Positions 1-10,600 of a stretch of DNA of 64,000 nucleotides are shown piece after piece. The DNA is from Diaporthe sp. PMI_573 (taxonomy: Eukaryota > Ascomycota > Sordariomycetes > Diaporthales > Diaporthaceae), in contig JAJTUP010000034.1 of the NCBI GenBank assembly GCA_021399435.1, forward strand, positions 1-64,000, written 5' to 3'. Each line of letters begins with the position of its first letter. The first letter of the stretch is position 1. The position numbers and the translations under genes were made by a program. The notes beneath the pieces are model-generated. The model searched no databases and was not told the DNA's origin. It saw only the letters and a list, made by a program, of their open reading frames with translations.

Positions 1-893
1 TTCCTTACCCCCTAAATAGGGGTTAGGAGGCAAGAGGCAAGAAACTAAGGGCTAAGAGGGTAGCTGGGACGAGAAGGAGGTAGAAGCTAAAGGAAAGATT
101 TCCTTCTAGGTAATTCTTTATCCTAGAGTATAGAACGCGAAGAGGACTACCCTACCTAGACCATCTATATCTTCAGGAAAGATAGGGCCCTAAATAGAGG
201 TCTGGGAGGCAGACTAGCCTCCTTAAGAGAAGGTAGAGAGGATAAGGGTAATCTAAGGGCTAGAGATTCCAGAAGACAGTAGTGGATTAATTCCCACAAA
301 ATCCCTAGGGATAGAGGGGAGGAAATCAAAAAGGGTCTACTAGTCTGAAGTCATCGTGGAAACCAAGAAGGGACGAAAAGAGGTAGGAAGATAGGGGAGT
401 CAGATCAAGCTATTAAAAACACCTAGATTAAGGGTAGAGGGCTAAGGGTAGAGGGACATAATAAGGCTATAGTTAAGATATTCTTTAATACCTCATAGAG
501 AACAAATTCAAGGAAGGAGGGGGCAAGCTAGGTATAGGAGGGAAAAAGTTGATCTAACTAAAGAACTAACTATCTATCTAAGAGGAAAAGGCTAGGTATA
601 TATACATAGAAGGTTTAGACCTTCAGAGAGGTATATTCCTCCGACGGAGAGAATAATAACTCGAGAAAAACAGGGGCTAGAAAGAGAAATAGGAAAGGGC
701 AGAAGGAATAACTCCGATAAGAAGATTCTACCAAGCTAGGCTAGCTGGTTTCTCCACTTATATCTAGAGGCTTGCATAGATAGCCTATTCTTTCTGAAGG
801 AGGCGGATAGGGGCTGAGGGAGGCTGGAAGGGCTTTGAAGGGGCTGAAGGAGGCTGAAGGGGTCTGGGGGTCTGAAGGAGGCTGTTTATAACA
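1..893. repeat. Decayed repeat flank, no gene seen
   Basis: This stretch is purine-rich with many TAG/TAA triplets in all frames, and I see no open frame or domain in it. Its right end (about 800-885) is a short degenerate minisatellite built on GGCTGAAGGA-type units. It ends where the left inverted repeat of the pogo-like element begins. It is probably part of an older mutated transposon, but no family can be named. Confidence 0.4.
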
Positions 894-926
894 AGCACCC
901 ACCTAGTACAAATATATTAATAAAAG

Positions 927-1557
927 TATAAGTATATTAGCCCGATTATATAAGCAGACGTGCTTACGTAATACTAAATAAAATAAAGATTATAATAATA
1001 TATATTACTTATATATAATAAACCCCCGAAATAAAATAAAAGAATAAAAAGCCCAAATAATAAATAAATAAAAAATATTTCTTTCTTTAATAACTTATTA
1101 ATTATTAGGGCTATAGGGCTAAGACCTATATATCTCGTATACTAATAACCCATACTATAATATAAGCCAATAATATATACTTACGTAATCTGCTTACGTA
1201 AGCCGGTTTCTAGAACCTTCCACCTAGTAGGCAGGCGGAAACTATATATACACCTCGACCCACCTTCTTTAGATCTAGTCTATTCGACCCACTTCCAAGG
1301 AATTCCATATTACGTAATAATATACTAATTATTAGCTAATGGATTACTAATTACCACTTGGTAATTAGTAATTAATAAATTCTCGAATATTCTATAGACC
1401 CTCTTTTAAGGCTATAAATAAGCAGATCCTCTCTCGAGAATAAGCTAGATATTCAAGCAAGCAAGCAACCAGAAAAATTCGACAATAATACTTTTATCTT
1501 TATACTATTATTATTTAATTACATAATCATCCCTCGATCCTCACGTGACCTCCAAGA
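927..1557 (+). repeat. 5' LTR of Copia A
   Basis: This 631-bp repeat pairs with 14727-15357. It begins TATAAG where TG is expected and ends CCAAGA. The boundaries follow from the 5-bp duplication and the adjoining primer-binding site. Confidence 0.88.
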
Positions 1558-1572
1558 GGTTATGAGCCCGGC
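1558..1572 (+). promoter_or_regulatory. Primer-binding site complementary to the initiator tRNA-Met anticodon arm
   Basis: GGTTATGAGCCC follows the LTR directly. It is the complement of GGGCTCATAACC, the anticodon stem-loop of fungal initiator tRNA-Met, so the primer would be a half-tRNA cleaved in the anticodon loop, as known for Drosophila copia and yeast Ty5. The complementarity is seen directly; priming is inferred. Confidence 0.75.
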
Positions 1573-1900
1573 TTATTATAACAACTTATATTCGACCTAT
1601 ACGACTTATAAAACCGACCCCACACTATATACGGCACCCGAATTCGATTTTTCGAATATACTCGACGAAGAAATACCTGAAGAAATCCCTTTACCTACCC
1701 AATTCAGCCTAGCTCGAATCTTTTCACCAATAACGGTATTAAATCCCTCGGAATACCTTATCGAAGGAACTATATATTAGGTATATAATTCCCTCGAAGA
1801 GTGGCGAGAAACAGTTAGCCTATTGCCTAGCTGGGAAGACTATTATCGCCTATTTATTCTATTCGAAGAAGAAGCCTTAATAGCTACTCCACAAGCTTAA
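1562..1900 (+). pseudogene. Copia A leader ORF 1, function unknown
   Basis: The frame starts at an ATG lying inside the primer-binding site and runs to TAA at 1898-1900, with one in-frame TAG at 1778-1780 that replaces a likely Gln codon. The 112-residue product would be rich in Tyr, Glu and Pro (for example EEIPEEIPLPTQ) with no known domain. Codon use looks protein-like despite the AT-rich setting. Copia elements normally have only a short non-coding leader here. It may be an accessory gene, an upstream regulatory frame, or chance. Confidence 0.45.
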
Positions 1901-1935
1901 TATATATAATATATATATATATATATACTATATAT

Positions 1936-2268
1936 ATGAGGAATATTCTTCGATTTGAGCCAGAAAACGCTCTATATTATATTGGGGACTTTAATAATAT
2001 TCAAGAAATTCCAGAAACCTACGAGGAAATTCTTGAAAATAACTATATACCCCAGAACTTCGAAATTCGACAAATATACGATAATATTCAACTTATCGAG
2101 CCTATATAATATACCCATCGAGTATATATTAATAATAATATATACGGGTATTATTTATCTCTTCAAGAAAGAGAAAACGACCTTATTTTTGCTCCAAATT
2201 TAACAGACTTTTGGAGACCCTTTATAATTCCAAACGAAGGAATTAATTATTTATATATACCCTATTAA
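1936..2268 (+). pseudogene. Copia A leader ORF 2, function unknown
   Basis: A second frame opens at ATG 1936, 35 bp after leader ORF 1, and reads to TAA at about 2266-2268 with one internal TAA (2107-2109) at a probable Gln. The 110-residue product is acidic and aromatic, with segments such as YEEILENNYIPQNFEIRQIY. It resembles leader ORF 1 in composition more than gag. No family is recognised. It ends about 30 bp before the gag ATG. Confidence 0.45.
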
Positions 2269-2298
2269 TATATATATATTATATATATATATATTAAA

Positions 2299-3144
2299 AT
2301 GTCTTCTCTCGATAAGGTTACTATTCCTAAGCTTAAGGGTACTGAAAACTATATTATTTGGTCCCTTAGAGCTGAAGCCTATCTTATCGAAAAGGGGTAT
2401 ATTTCAGCTATTTATAATAATGAGGAAGAAATAGCTGAAAATCTATTTAATAATAAAGCCCTCGCTGTAATCAAACTATTATGTGAGGACGGCCCTTTAT
2501 TACACTTAAGGGGTATAAATAGTGCTAAAGAGGCTTGGGAGAAACTAGAGTCTTTATATAACCCTAAAGGGTTTACTACAGACTATTTAATTCTCCGAGA
2601 GTTCTTTAATACTAGTCCCTCTAAATTTAATAATATAGAGGGCTATTTAAATAAAATTAAAGAACTAGTTGATAACCTTAATTCTAAGGAAATAAAATTA
2701 CCCGATAAGGTAATTATTAGTTGGGTTCTATTTAGCCTAGGTGATAATTATGAAAATTTTATTTCCGGGGTTATCCAAGCCTTAAGAAATAACCCTAAGG
2801 CTTATACTATTGAGTCTCTATTTTCAGTTATTATAGACGAATCTAGGGGTAAAGAAAATAGTATAGAAGTCTATTATACTAAAGGGTTATTTCAAAAGAA
2901 TAATAATAAGTCTTTTAATAAGGCTAATAGCCTTAATAAAGCTAAAATTAATAAAAAGCCTTATAAAAAGACTAGGGGTACTTATTGTACCTACTGTAAG
3001 ATGACTACACATACAGTAGATAAGTGCTGGTTTTTATACCCCTCTAAGGCTCCTAATGGGTGGAAATCACTAAATAACCCTAACCTTTTATCTAATAAAA
3101 ATAATAGGGACAATACAGCCTTAAAGGACCGTAATAAAAACTAA
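2299..3144 (+). CDS. Copia A Gag (UBN2-type with zinc knuckle)
   Basis: Gag forms the virus-like particle and packages element RNA. This 281-residue frame is intact. Residues 1-30 carry the typical copia start with a conserved YIIWSLRAEAYL block; residues about 50-200 match the UBN2/Retrotran_gag2 region (KEAWEKLESLY). Residues about 228-241 form a CX2CX4HX4C zinc knuckle (CTYCKMTTHTVDKC), and a basic Asn/Lys tail follows. Gag is free of stops while pol downstream is full of them. Its TAA at 3142-3144 stands at the expected Gag-Pol continuation and may itself be a mutated Gln, since the frame continues openly behind it. Confidence 0.8.
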   Translation: MSSLDKVTIPKLKGTENYIIWSLRAEAYLIEKGYISAIYNNEEEIAENLFNNKALAVIKLLCEDGPLLHLRGINSAKEAWEKLESLYNPKGFTTDYLILREFFNTSPSKFNNIEGYLNKIKELVDNLNSKEIKLPDKVIISWVLFSLGDNYENFISGVIQALRNNPKAYTIESLFSVIIDESRGKENSIEVYYTKGLFQKNNNKSFNKANSLNKAKINKKPYKKTRGTYCTYCKMTTHTVDKCWFLYPSKAPNGWKSLNNPNLLSNKNNRDNTALKDRNKN

Positions 3145-5464
3145 GAAGCTCTATTAGCTAATTTAGCTAATAAAGAAAATAATACCTCTGAACCTAATTC
3201 TGTTAACTTAATGGAATTAGATAATAATCTAGATATTGAGCACGAAGAGGTAAATAATAACCCTATAAATAATACCCTAAATATAGTACTATATACTAAT
3301 AATAACCTAGGAATTAATTTAAACTCGAATAATAGCTAGATTGATAATAATAATGAGTTTAATAATAACTAGAATGTAAATAGTACTAGGTTAAATAGTT
3401 TAGTTATTGATAGTGTTGCTAATATAAATACGGTATTTATTAAAAACTATTTAACTCGCTATAAGCCTATAAGTAATAAAACCGTAAATTGGGGTAATGC
3501 TAAGTCTTTAGCTATAAAAGGTATAGGTGATCTACTTATTGAATTTAAAGATAGTAAAATAAAATACTTAATTAAAGACGTATATTATATACCTGAATTA
3601 GGTGTTAATTTACTATCTGTAAATAAGCTAAAAAATATAAACGTTATCTTTTTAGAAGATAACGTTAGCTTATTTAATAAGGAAAATAAAATAATAACTA
3701 AAGGGAAGGCTATAAATGGTATATATTATGTACCCTTTAGACCTATTATTTTAAAATTATCTAAATATTTTTTAATAACCTCTTCTGCTAATAATAATAT
3801 ATATAATAATATTATATATAAGTGGTATATTCGTTATGGTTATATAGGAATTACTCCCTTAATAAAAATACTTAATAATAATAATATTAAGTATATTAAA
3901 GAAGATATAAGGGAATTTAATAATAAGTCGTGTGAAGTATGTATTAAAGCTAAATTTACTAGTATAGTAAATAAAAGCTCTCTAAATAATAAGGTATATA
4001 ATGAATTTGAAAGAATTCATAGTGATATAGGAGGTCCCCTTAGCCCTACTTATAATAAATATAAGTATTATATTACTTTCTTAGATAAAAAGACTCGCTA
4101 TTTAGAGGTCTATTAATTAAGAAATAAAGACGAAGCCTTAGAGGCTTTTAATACCTATAGGGCTAAAGTAAATAATAATAATAAAGGGGTTAATATAAGA
4201 GAGTTTTTTACTGATAATGGGGGAGAATATATAAATAAACGATTTAAAGATACCCTAGAAAATAGAGGTATAATATACTAAAATTCTCCTCTTTATATTA
4301 AAGAGCCTAATGGTTTAATAGAGAGAATAAACTGTACCTTATTAAATAAGGTTAGGGCTTTATTATATACTAGTAATTTGCCTAAATACTTATGGGGCGA
4401 AGCTCTATTAGCTGCTACTTATATATATAATAGGACCCTATATAAGTCTTTAGACTATAAAATACCCTTAGAAGTATTAAATAATAATAATACTTATAAT
4501 AACCTTAAGACTTGGGGCTTTATAGTCTATTATAAAGATAATAGTTTTAATAGGTCTAAATTAGACCCTAAGGTTAATAAAGGTGTTTTAATAGGCTATA
4601 GAGAAAATAATGCTATATATAAAGTCTGGGATATAACTAATAGACGAGCTATTTGGGTTCGAGATATTAAAATAATAGAAAATTAATTTTTAATCCTAGA
4701 AATAAATAATAATAATAATAATAATAATAACCCTATAGAAGAAAATTATAACCCTATAAATAATAATAATACTAGTATTATTAAAAGAGATAATAATACC
4801 TTAAATAATACTAGTAATAAATTGACTAAGTTTGAAATACTTATATCTATAGCTAAAAAGGGGTAAAATACTGAATATAAATAGTATAATGATATAAACC
4901 TTCTAGAATATAAAGATACTATATTAAGTACTTATATGTTTAATTTTGAAGGGTTTATATTAACTACTAGTATTATAAATGAGCCTAATAGCTTTAAAGA
5001 AGCTATAAATAGCCCTGAAGCTAAAGAATGGCTATTAGCTATGAAAGATGAAGGTAAAACCCTTAAAGATAAGGGTGCCCTTGAAATAGTTGATTTACTA
5101 CCTAATAAAATAGCTATAAAAGGTCGCTGGGTCTTAAAGAAAAAGCCTATAAATAATAACTATATAAACCCCTCTTGGATTATGAATAAAGATAAGTCTT
5201 ATAGATATAAGGCTAGATGGGTAATTTAAGGATTTAACTAAATATTAGAGATAGATTATTTAGAGACTTTTTCTACTACTTGCCGAACAGAGACCTGGTA
5301 TATATTATTAATATTAGCTATTAATAAAGGGTGGAATATAACTTAATATAATGTAAAAAATGCGTTTATTCACGTAGATATTGATATAGAAATATATATG
5401 ATTTTACCTATAGGGTTATATAATGATAAAAAGTATAAAAATAAGGTGGCTAAATTAAATAAAG
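3145..5464 (+). pseudogene. Copia A pol, part 1: protease, integrase, start of RT
   Basis: This is one frame continuous with gag, broken by TAA/TAG at Gln-like positions. Protease is recognisable near 3405-3430 as VIDSVAN (normally DSGA), so the active site is altered. The integrase zinc-binding HHCC region has both His as Tyr (WYIRYGYIG near 3820-3850), with the CEVC pair kept. The integrase core follows (HSDIGGPLSP near 4018, FFTDNGGEY near 4208, then EPNGLIERIN near 4305). RVT_2 begins near 4990 (INSPEAKEWLLAMKDE, then GRWVLKKK and ARWV). An (AAT)n tract at about 4704-4732 encodes poly-Asn between integrase and RT. The frame stops at 5464, where Copia B inserted. Confidence 0.8.
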
Positions 5465-5672
5465 TGTTGAATGGCCTTTGCTATATAGTGTAATGTACGT
5501 ATGTACGTGTCTATGTAATTAGTTCTGAATTCGTTGATGTCTGTCTGAATTATGAAATAAGCGGGGAAGCTTGTATGTAGACCTCTTAGGTCTGTAAGTA
5601 CTTCCTTGCTGGATTAGTTATCCTCCCTAGCTAATATGGCTATGTATGATTAGCCTCAGTGCTATTCCAACA
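5465..5672 (-). repeat. LTR of Copia B (3' LTR in element orientation)
   Basis: A 208-bp repeat with TG...CA ends, paired with 12956-13163 and flanked by TAAAG. Confidence 0.88.
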
Positions 5673-6014
5673 CTGGGGGTCTTTTATTTTCTGATCGTAC
5701 ACTTCCTTTGGGCTGGTTAAGTAGGTTGAATTGCTTGTATGCCCTTTCCTATAATAAATGAAATTACCCTGCCTAGGCAGGTTATGCTACTATGGTTTTG
5801 GTAGGTGTATAGTGTAAGTGAACCCCTAATTGGTGGTCTATATTAAGTGCCTTTTGTACTAACTTTTTCAACTTTCTTTTTAGTACCCTTTTTAACCTAC
5901 TTTCTAACTACTTTTTCTCATGACTTTTATTATACTAGCTAGAAGGCTAGAAGGAACTGTTGCCTATAACTCACTCGTATGAGTAACCTCTTTTTCCAGC
6001 TAGCTGGAGTGGTC

Positions 6015-6050
6015 TATATATAGTACCCTTCTAGTACTAGTATAAAAAAC
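6015..6050 (+). promoter_or_regulatory. Putative promoter of the Copia B antisense gene
   Basis: TATATATAG (6015-6023) and TATAAAAAA (6041-6049) lie 150-190 bp before ATG 6202 and are followed by a pyrimidine-rich tract with CTCTCTT runs (about 6070-6120), the usual make-up of fungal core promoters. This is inference from sequence composition. Confidence 0.4.
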
Positions 6051-6201
6051 TCTTTTGCCTTTGCCTTCTACTTTAGCCTTCCCTCTCTTCTTCTCTATTG
6101 CATGATACTCTCTCTCTTACATATATACATATATATACCTTGTGTGTTGTATAATCTAAATATCTTCAAAACTTACCTTTATTATTAAACTTCTTTATAT
6201 A

Positions 6202-7050
6202 ATGTCTGATCATAGTTCTCGCTCTTCTTTACATGGCCCTTGTAGGTTGCCTCTCTTATAGTATGCTTTGCCTGCTGCTACGCCTGCGTCTATAGTTGTG
6301 TCGCCTGCTTAACAAGTAGGTCTAGTATAGTCCCCTCTTACACCTCTCTTTAGTATTCTAACCTCCATCCCTGGTCTGACTCTATCTATGTAAATTATAA
6401 CCCTTCCGACTAGTTACTTCATAAATCGTACCTTCCTATCCTCCATTATTATCAATGTTTATATACCCTTTTTCTACTATTATTTCTATTCTAATATCTT
6501 AAAGGATTCTAAGTATATAATCGCTATACTCCCCTTGCGTGATATATAAATTTTGTACAACGTTAATATATAGCTAGTTGACATCATTGTGTAAATCATT
6601 CGTCATCCAAGCTACTTTCACGCGATCCTTATTTAGTCGTGTGGTCAAGATGGTAAGCAATGTACTAAATACTTACACGGTTCGCCCGATATACGCTAGT
6701 TTAAGGGGTGTTTTTGGCTACCTGGATTTCAGGGAGGTGCTTGTATGGGTTGCGTCTAGCAGTCACAGGGTCGCTAGTACCCTTATCATAAGAATTACCA
6801 GCCACGCGAAGCCCGTGCTCATAGAGGAGGTCGTAGAGGTCGTGGTAGTAGAGGTGGAAATAATCTAGATAATAGTAGCCCGGGACCCTCTCGTAGCCTA
6901 GTAACCTTGGAGGGCATCAAGTAGGAGATTAAACAGGAGGATACAGGTTCCGTAATTAATCCATACACCTTTAGACACATAGTCGAGTAGGTATATCCTG
7001 GATCTTAGGTTCATACAATAATTTTCCTATACACTATAGCTAAAATTTGA
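6202..7050 (+). pseudogene. Antisense gene in Copia B with DUF3716-like cysteine module
   Basis: This plus-strand frame runs from ATG 6202 to TGA 7048-7050, opposite in sense to Copia B pol. Over 282 codons it has 14 in-frame TAA/TAG and not one TGA, so a Gln-containing protein mutated by CAA/CAG-to-stop changes fits. At 6640-6780 it reads QCTKY...FKGCFWLPGFQGGACMGC...QGR, the CxxC-x(n)-C-PGF-GG-CxxC layout I associate with the fungal DUF3716 domain; two expected Cys are Tyr. An Arg/Gly-rich stretch (RGGRRGRGSRGG, about 6817-6858) follows, as in RNA-binding proteins. It does not resemble gag, pol or env. It is broken; function is unknown. Confidence 0.65.
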
Positions 7051-7619
7051 TTCTCCTCTCACCACCTTTTCTTTATATAAATACTCTCTAGTAATTATAA
7101 AAAGTTTCCTATTATATAGTTACTAAATCCTATGGCTAGCCCTGTATGATCCCCTTAAGTCCTGGGTATAGCCTTTAAGGTTTATTATATAGCCTGAGGT
7201 ATCCTAGTTCTGTCCTAAAGGGTCCTGACTATGTCCTAAAGTTATCCTAGCCATGTCCTTCATATATCCTAGGTCTGTTCTAAGCCTATCCTAGCTATGT
7301 CCTTCGTATATCCTGAAGCTATCCTACTTACATCCTTAGCCTATCCATCATATGTCCTAGGCCTATCTCCCTTCAGTCCTCAAGTTTTCATATAGCTATC
7401 TTACAGCCTTTTCTTCTTATTCTCGTACCCTCTAGTCAAGCACCTCTCCCTTTATTCCTCCTTATAATTATACCTTCCTCTTCTTTTAGTAGAGATAGTA
7501 AGGGTATTAACTAGTTATATAGTCTAGTTAGGAGGATGCTAGCTTTTTAGCTAGAGACCTGGGTTTAATCCCTAGTATGACTTTATACTTAAATTATCTC
7601 TATTTTTTTACCCTTATTC

Positions 7620-10600
7620 CTTCTAGCTAAGGCGCTCTATATACACCTCTACCCTAACCTTTAAAGTACTTATTAAGATTAGCTTTTCTAATACTTTATT
7701 TAGTACCTTCTTTATATAAGTATTAGCTAGGTTATCTTTCCCATCAATCCACCATACTTTAAAAATTTCTTTCTTTTTATATACTTCCCTTAGTAATATA
7801 ATATCAATCATTAGTCTCTTCTTATCTATCATGCCTAGCCTAACTAGATAGTTATATAGTAATCTTGAATTTGTATAGATAATAACCGGAATTCTTGGTA
7901 TTCCTAGACAGCTTATAATTTAATTAAGTATCATACTAAGTACTATATTACTGTTAAATCTAGTTATCATCCTATACAGCTCACTCGCTAGTACGCTTCG
8001 AGTTACTCTTTTATACTTAGTTAAGCTCTAATAGATAATATTTCTATAGATTTTAAAGTCCTCTCTCGTATAGCTAGTTTCCATTACTAGTATAATAATA
8101 AATCCTAGCTATAAGCTAAGATCTATATTATTAGTAAAAGACCTGTCTATAAAAATATAAAGCTTTATATATTTAAGGTCTAGTAGTATAAATGTTATTC
8201 CTCTTTTAGGATTTTCTAATTACTACTTGATTCGTATGTTGAGTACCTCTATATCTTTCTTTTTAGGATCCTTGATTTATATAGCTACTGATAGGTTATA
8301 TGCTACTTCTAGTTAATATATTAAAGTAATATATATATTCCTTACATGTTGTATAACGTATTGTTAGGGTCTATCTTCTACTTCTAGATTAATTAGGCGA
8401 AGGTTTGTAATTTATCCCTTCTATATAAAGGTAATGTTATCTTTATTAAGTTTAATCCTTCCTCTATTGAATTTAATTAGCTATTATGGTCCCAGTATTT
8501 ACTTATCCTTTATATGGAACTTCTTCTTCTCTAATTTCTTCTCTTCCCTCCTAGAGAATAGGGGTGTTGCAAACCTAAATATATTGTTTGTTTATATTCT
8601 AACCAATCCAAATTCATACAGCCCATTTATAGTAAACAGTAGACATGGGTTATATATAGAAACCTTTATTTCTAGGGCTTTAATATAGTATAAGTAGTAT
8701 GTTTTGTACTAGTATAGGCCTGACTCTGTTAACTTATATAATGGCTTCTGGATTAGAAGAATTGTTCCTAGTGGATATCTATTGTATAATTTGGCTAGTA
8801 ATTCTGCTAAGATAGTATATGTAAGTAGGTCGCGTGATTATATATAGGCTTAGGTAATGTCCCTTAATTCCCCTTAGTAGTTAAATTATTATATAAGGGT
8901 TGGTCCTAGTATAAGGATTAGTCTTTGGCTTATCCTCTGGATTATTAGGGCTTAGGTTAGAATTACTTCCTTCTCTAAATCCTTATATCCTTGTATGACT
9001 AGCCTAGACTTCTTTATTAGCTTAGTTAACCTATTCTTTACCTCTCATACCATCCTTGTCTTAAAAATCCAGAGTCTACTATATTATCTTACATTATATT
9101 AAATAAATTAAAAAACATCCTTACTAGCTAGTATATCTATTTCTAGTATATTAGACTCTTCAAATAGTCTTCTAGGAGTAGTGATAACATTATCTTAGTG
9201 TAGTTTAACTACTAAATTATATAAGTCTTTCTCCTTCTAGGTGAGGAAAATGCTTGGTGACTACTATATGTATGTAATAAATGTTAGTTATATAGTAGCC
9301 TTGCAGGGGCGTCCTCTTCTCCTTAGTTAAATAGCTTGTATAATAGCTTTCCTTAGTTATCCCCTTTTCCTTGGCTAGGGTTGTTCTTGTATGATAGGCT
9401 AAGGGGTATCTAATTCGTCTTAGGGTATGGCTTCTACTATATGGTAATATGGCTTAATATGTGTTACCTATATCTAAATTAGTCCATTTATCATACCTAC
9501 TGTAATTATATATCCCTTAATACTATCGACTTTATATAGTCCCTTCCACCCCTTGTTTTCTCTCTAGATCAGGACTTTACTTTGAATTAGTAGGGATAGG
9601 GTAAATTAGAGGTCTAGTCTATTCCTGGTATTGATTATATAGTTGACTTTAACTTCTACCTTAATTATATGTAGTATCTTCATTGCTTTCTGGACTGCTA
9701 ATGCTTGTTATATAATATCTAGTGATGGTGGTGAATCCTGTGATATCCGTGGGTATGCTCTAAAAACTAGGAGCGTTGGTATGATGCTATTTAGTCCCGC
9801 AGTATTGTTTAGTGCCTTCACAGCTATCTATAGGAGTGTTTCGTTGTCTATATAGTAGCTAATCTCAGCCTTCAGAATCTTAAAAGCTCTTCTTAGGGGG
9901 TTGTATAAGTATTTAACCTTGCCTAAAGCCTAGTATACCTTTATAGGTATCTTTTTATACGTAATTCCTATAATCTTTATGTTATTCTAGAATTCCTCTA
10001 AAGTAAAGTTGGTTCCCAGATCATGTATAATGTAGTCTAGTAGATTAATATATGTATAGATCTAGTACTTGTATAGTGTATTCTAGGTATCTCATATAGA
10101 GAGAGAGTTAAGAAAGGTAGCTACTTAAAAGCTTATATTTAAGTTAATTATATAAAGTATATTCCTTTTACCTAGGTATATGATGTTAATAACTACTTTG
10201 TAGTTAAAGTGGCTTTTGTCTTTGATTGAGAACTTGAATCTCCTTAGTGATGAATCGTGTAGTTGGTAGAAGTGGTAGAACTTCTAAATCTTCTCTAGGA
10301 TTACCTCTTTAATATTATCATGCCTTGTATTCTTTAATAGCTTATATAGCCTGTCTGTATAAGGGTGCCTAAATCATCTATAGAGTCTCCTAAGCTGTAG
10401 CTCTGTGAGGAATACCCTAGCCTCTGTATAGCTTGTATTAAAGAATACATGTCCCTATTTCCTAATTATTGGGATTGTTATATCCCCTTATATAATAACG
10501 TCTAATAGGTTGTTAAAGTAGGCTTTCAGCCTATCTATATCGTATAGGGAGAATAGAAAAGGGGTTGATGTGTCTAGGATATAGTATATAATACTTCCTA

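Noticed and set aside
6578..6868. Alternative 96-codon frame inside the Copia B antisense region
   Set aside because: The adjacent frame (6202-7050) carries the cysteine module and RGG box; this one is a low-complexity shadow of it.
8434..8688. Hydrophobic plus-strand frame in Copia B
   Set aside because: It opposes the RT/RNase H region of pol and arises from AT-rich sequence; no membrane-protein context.
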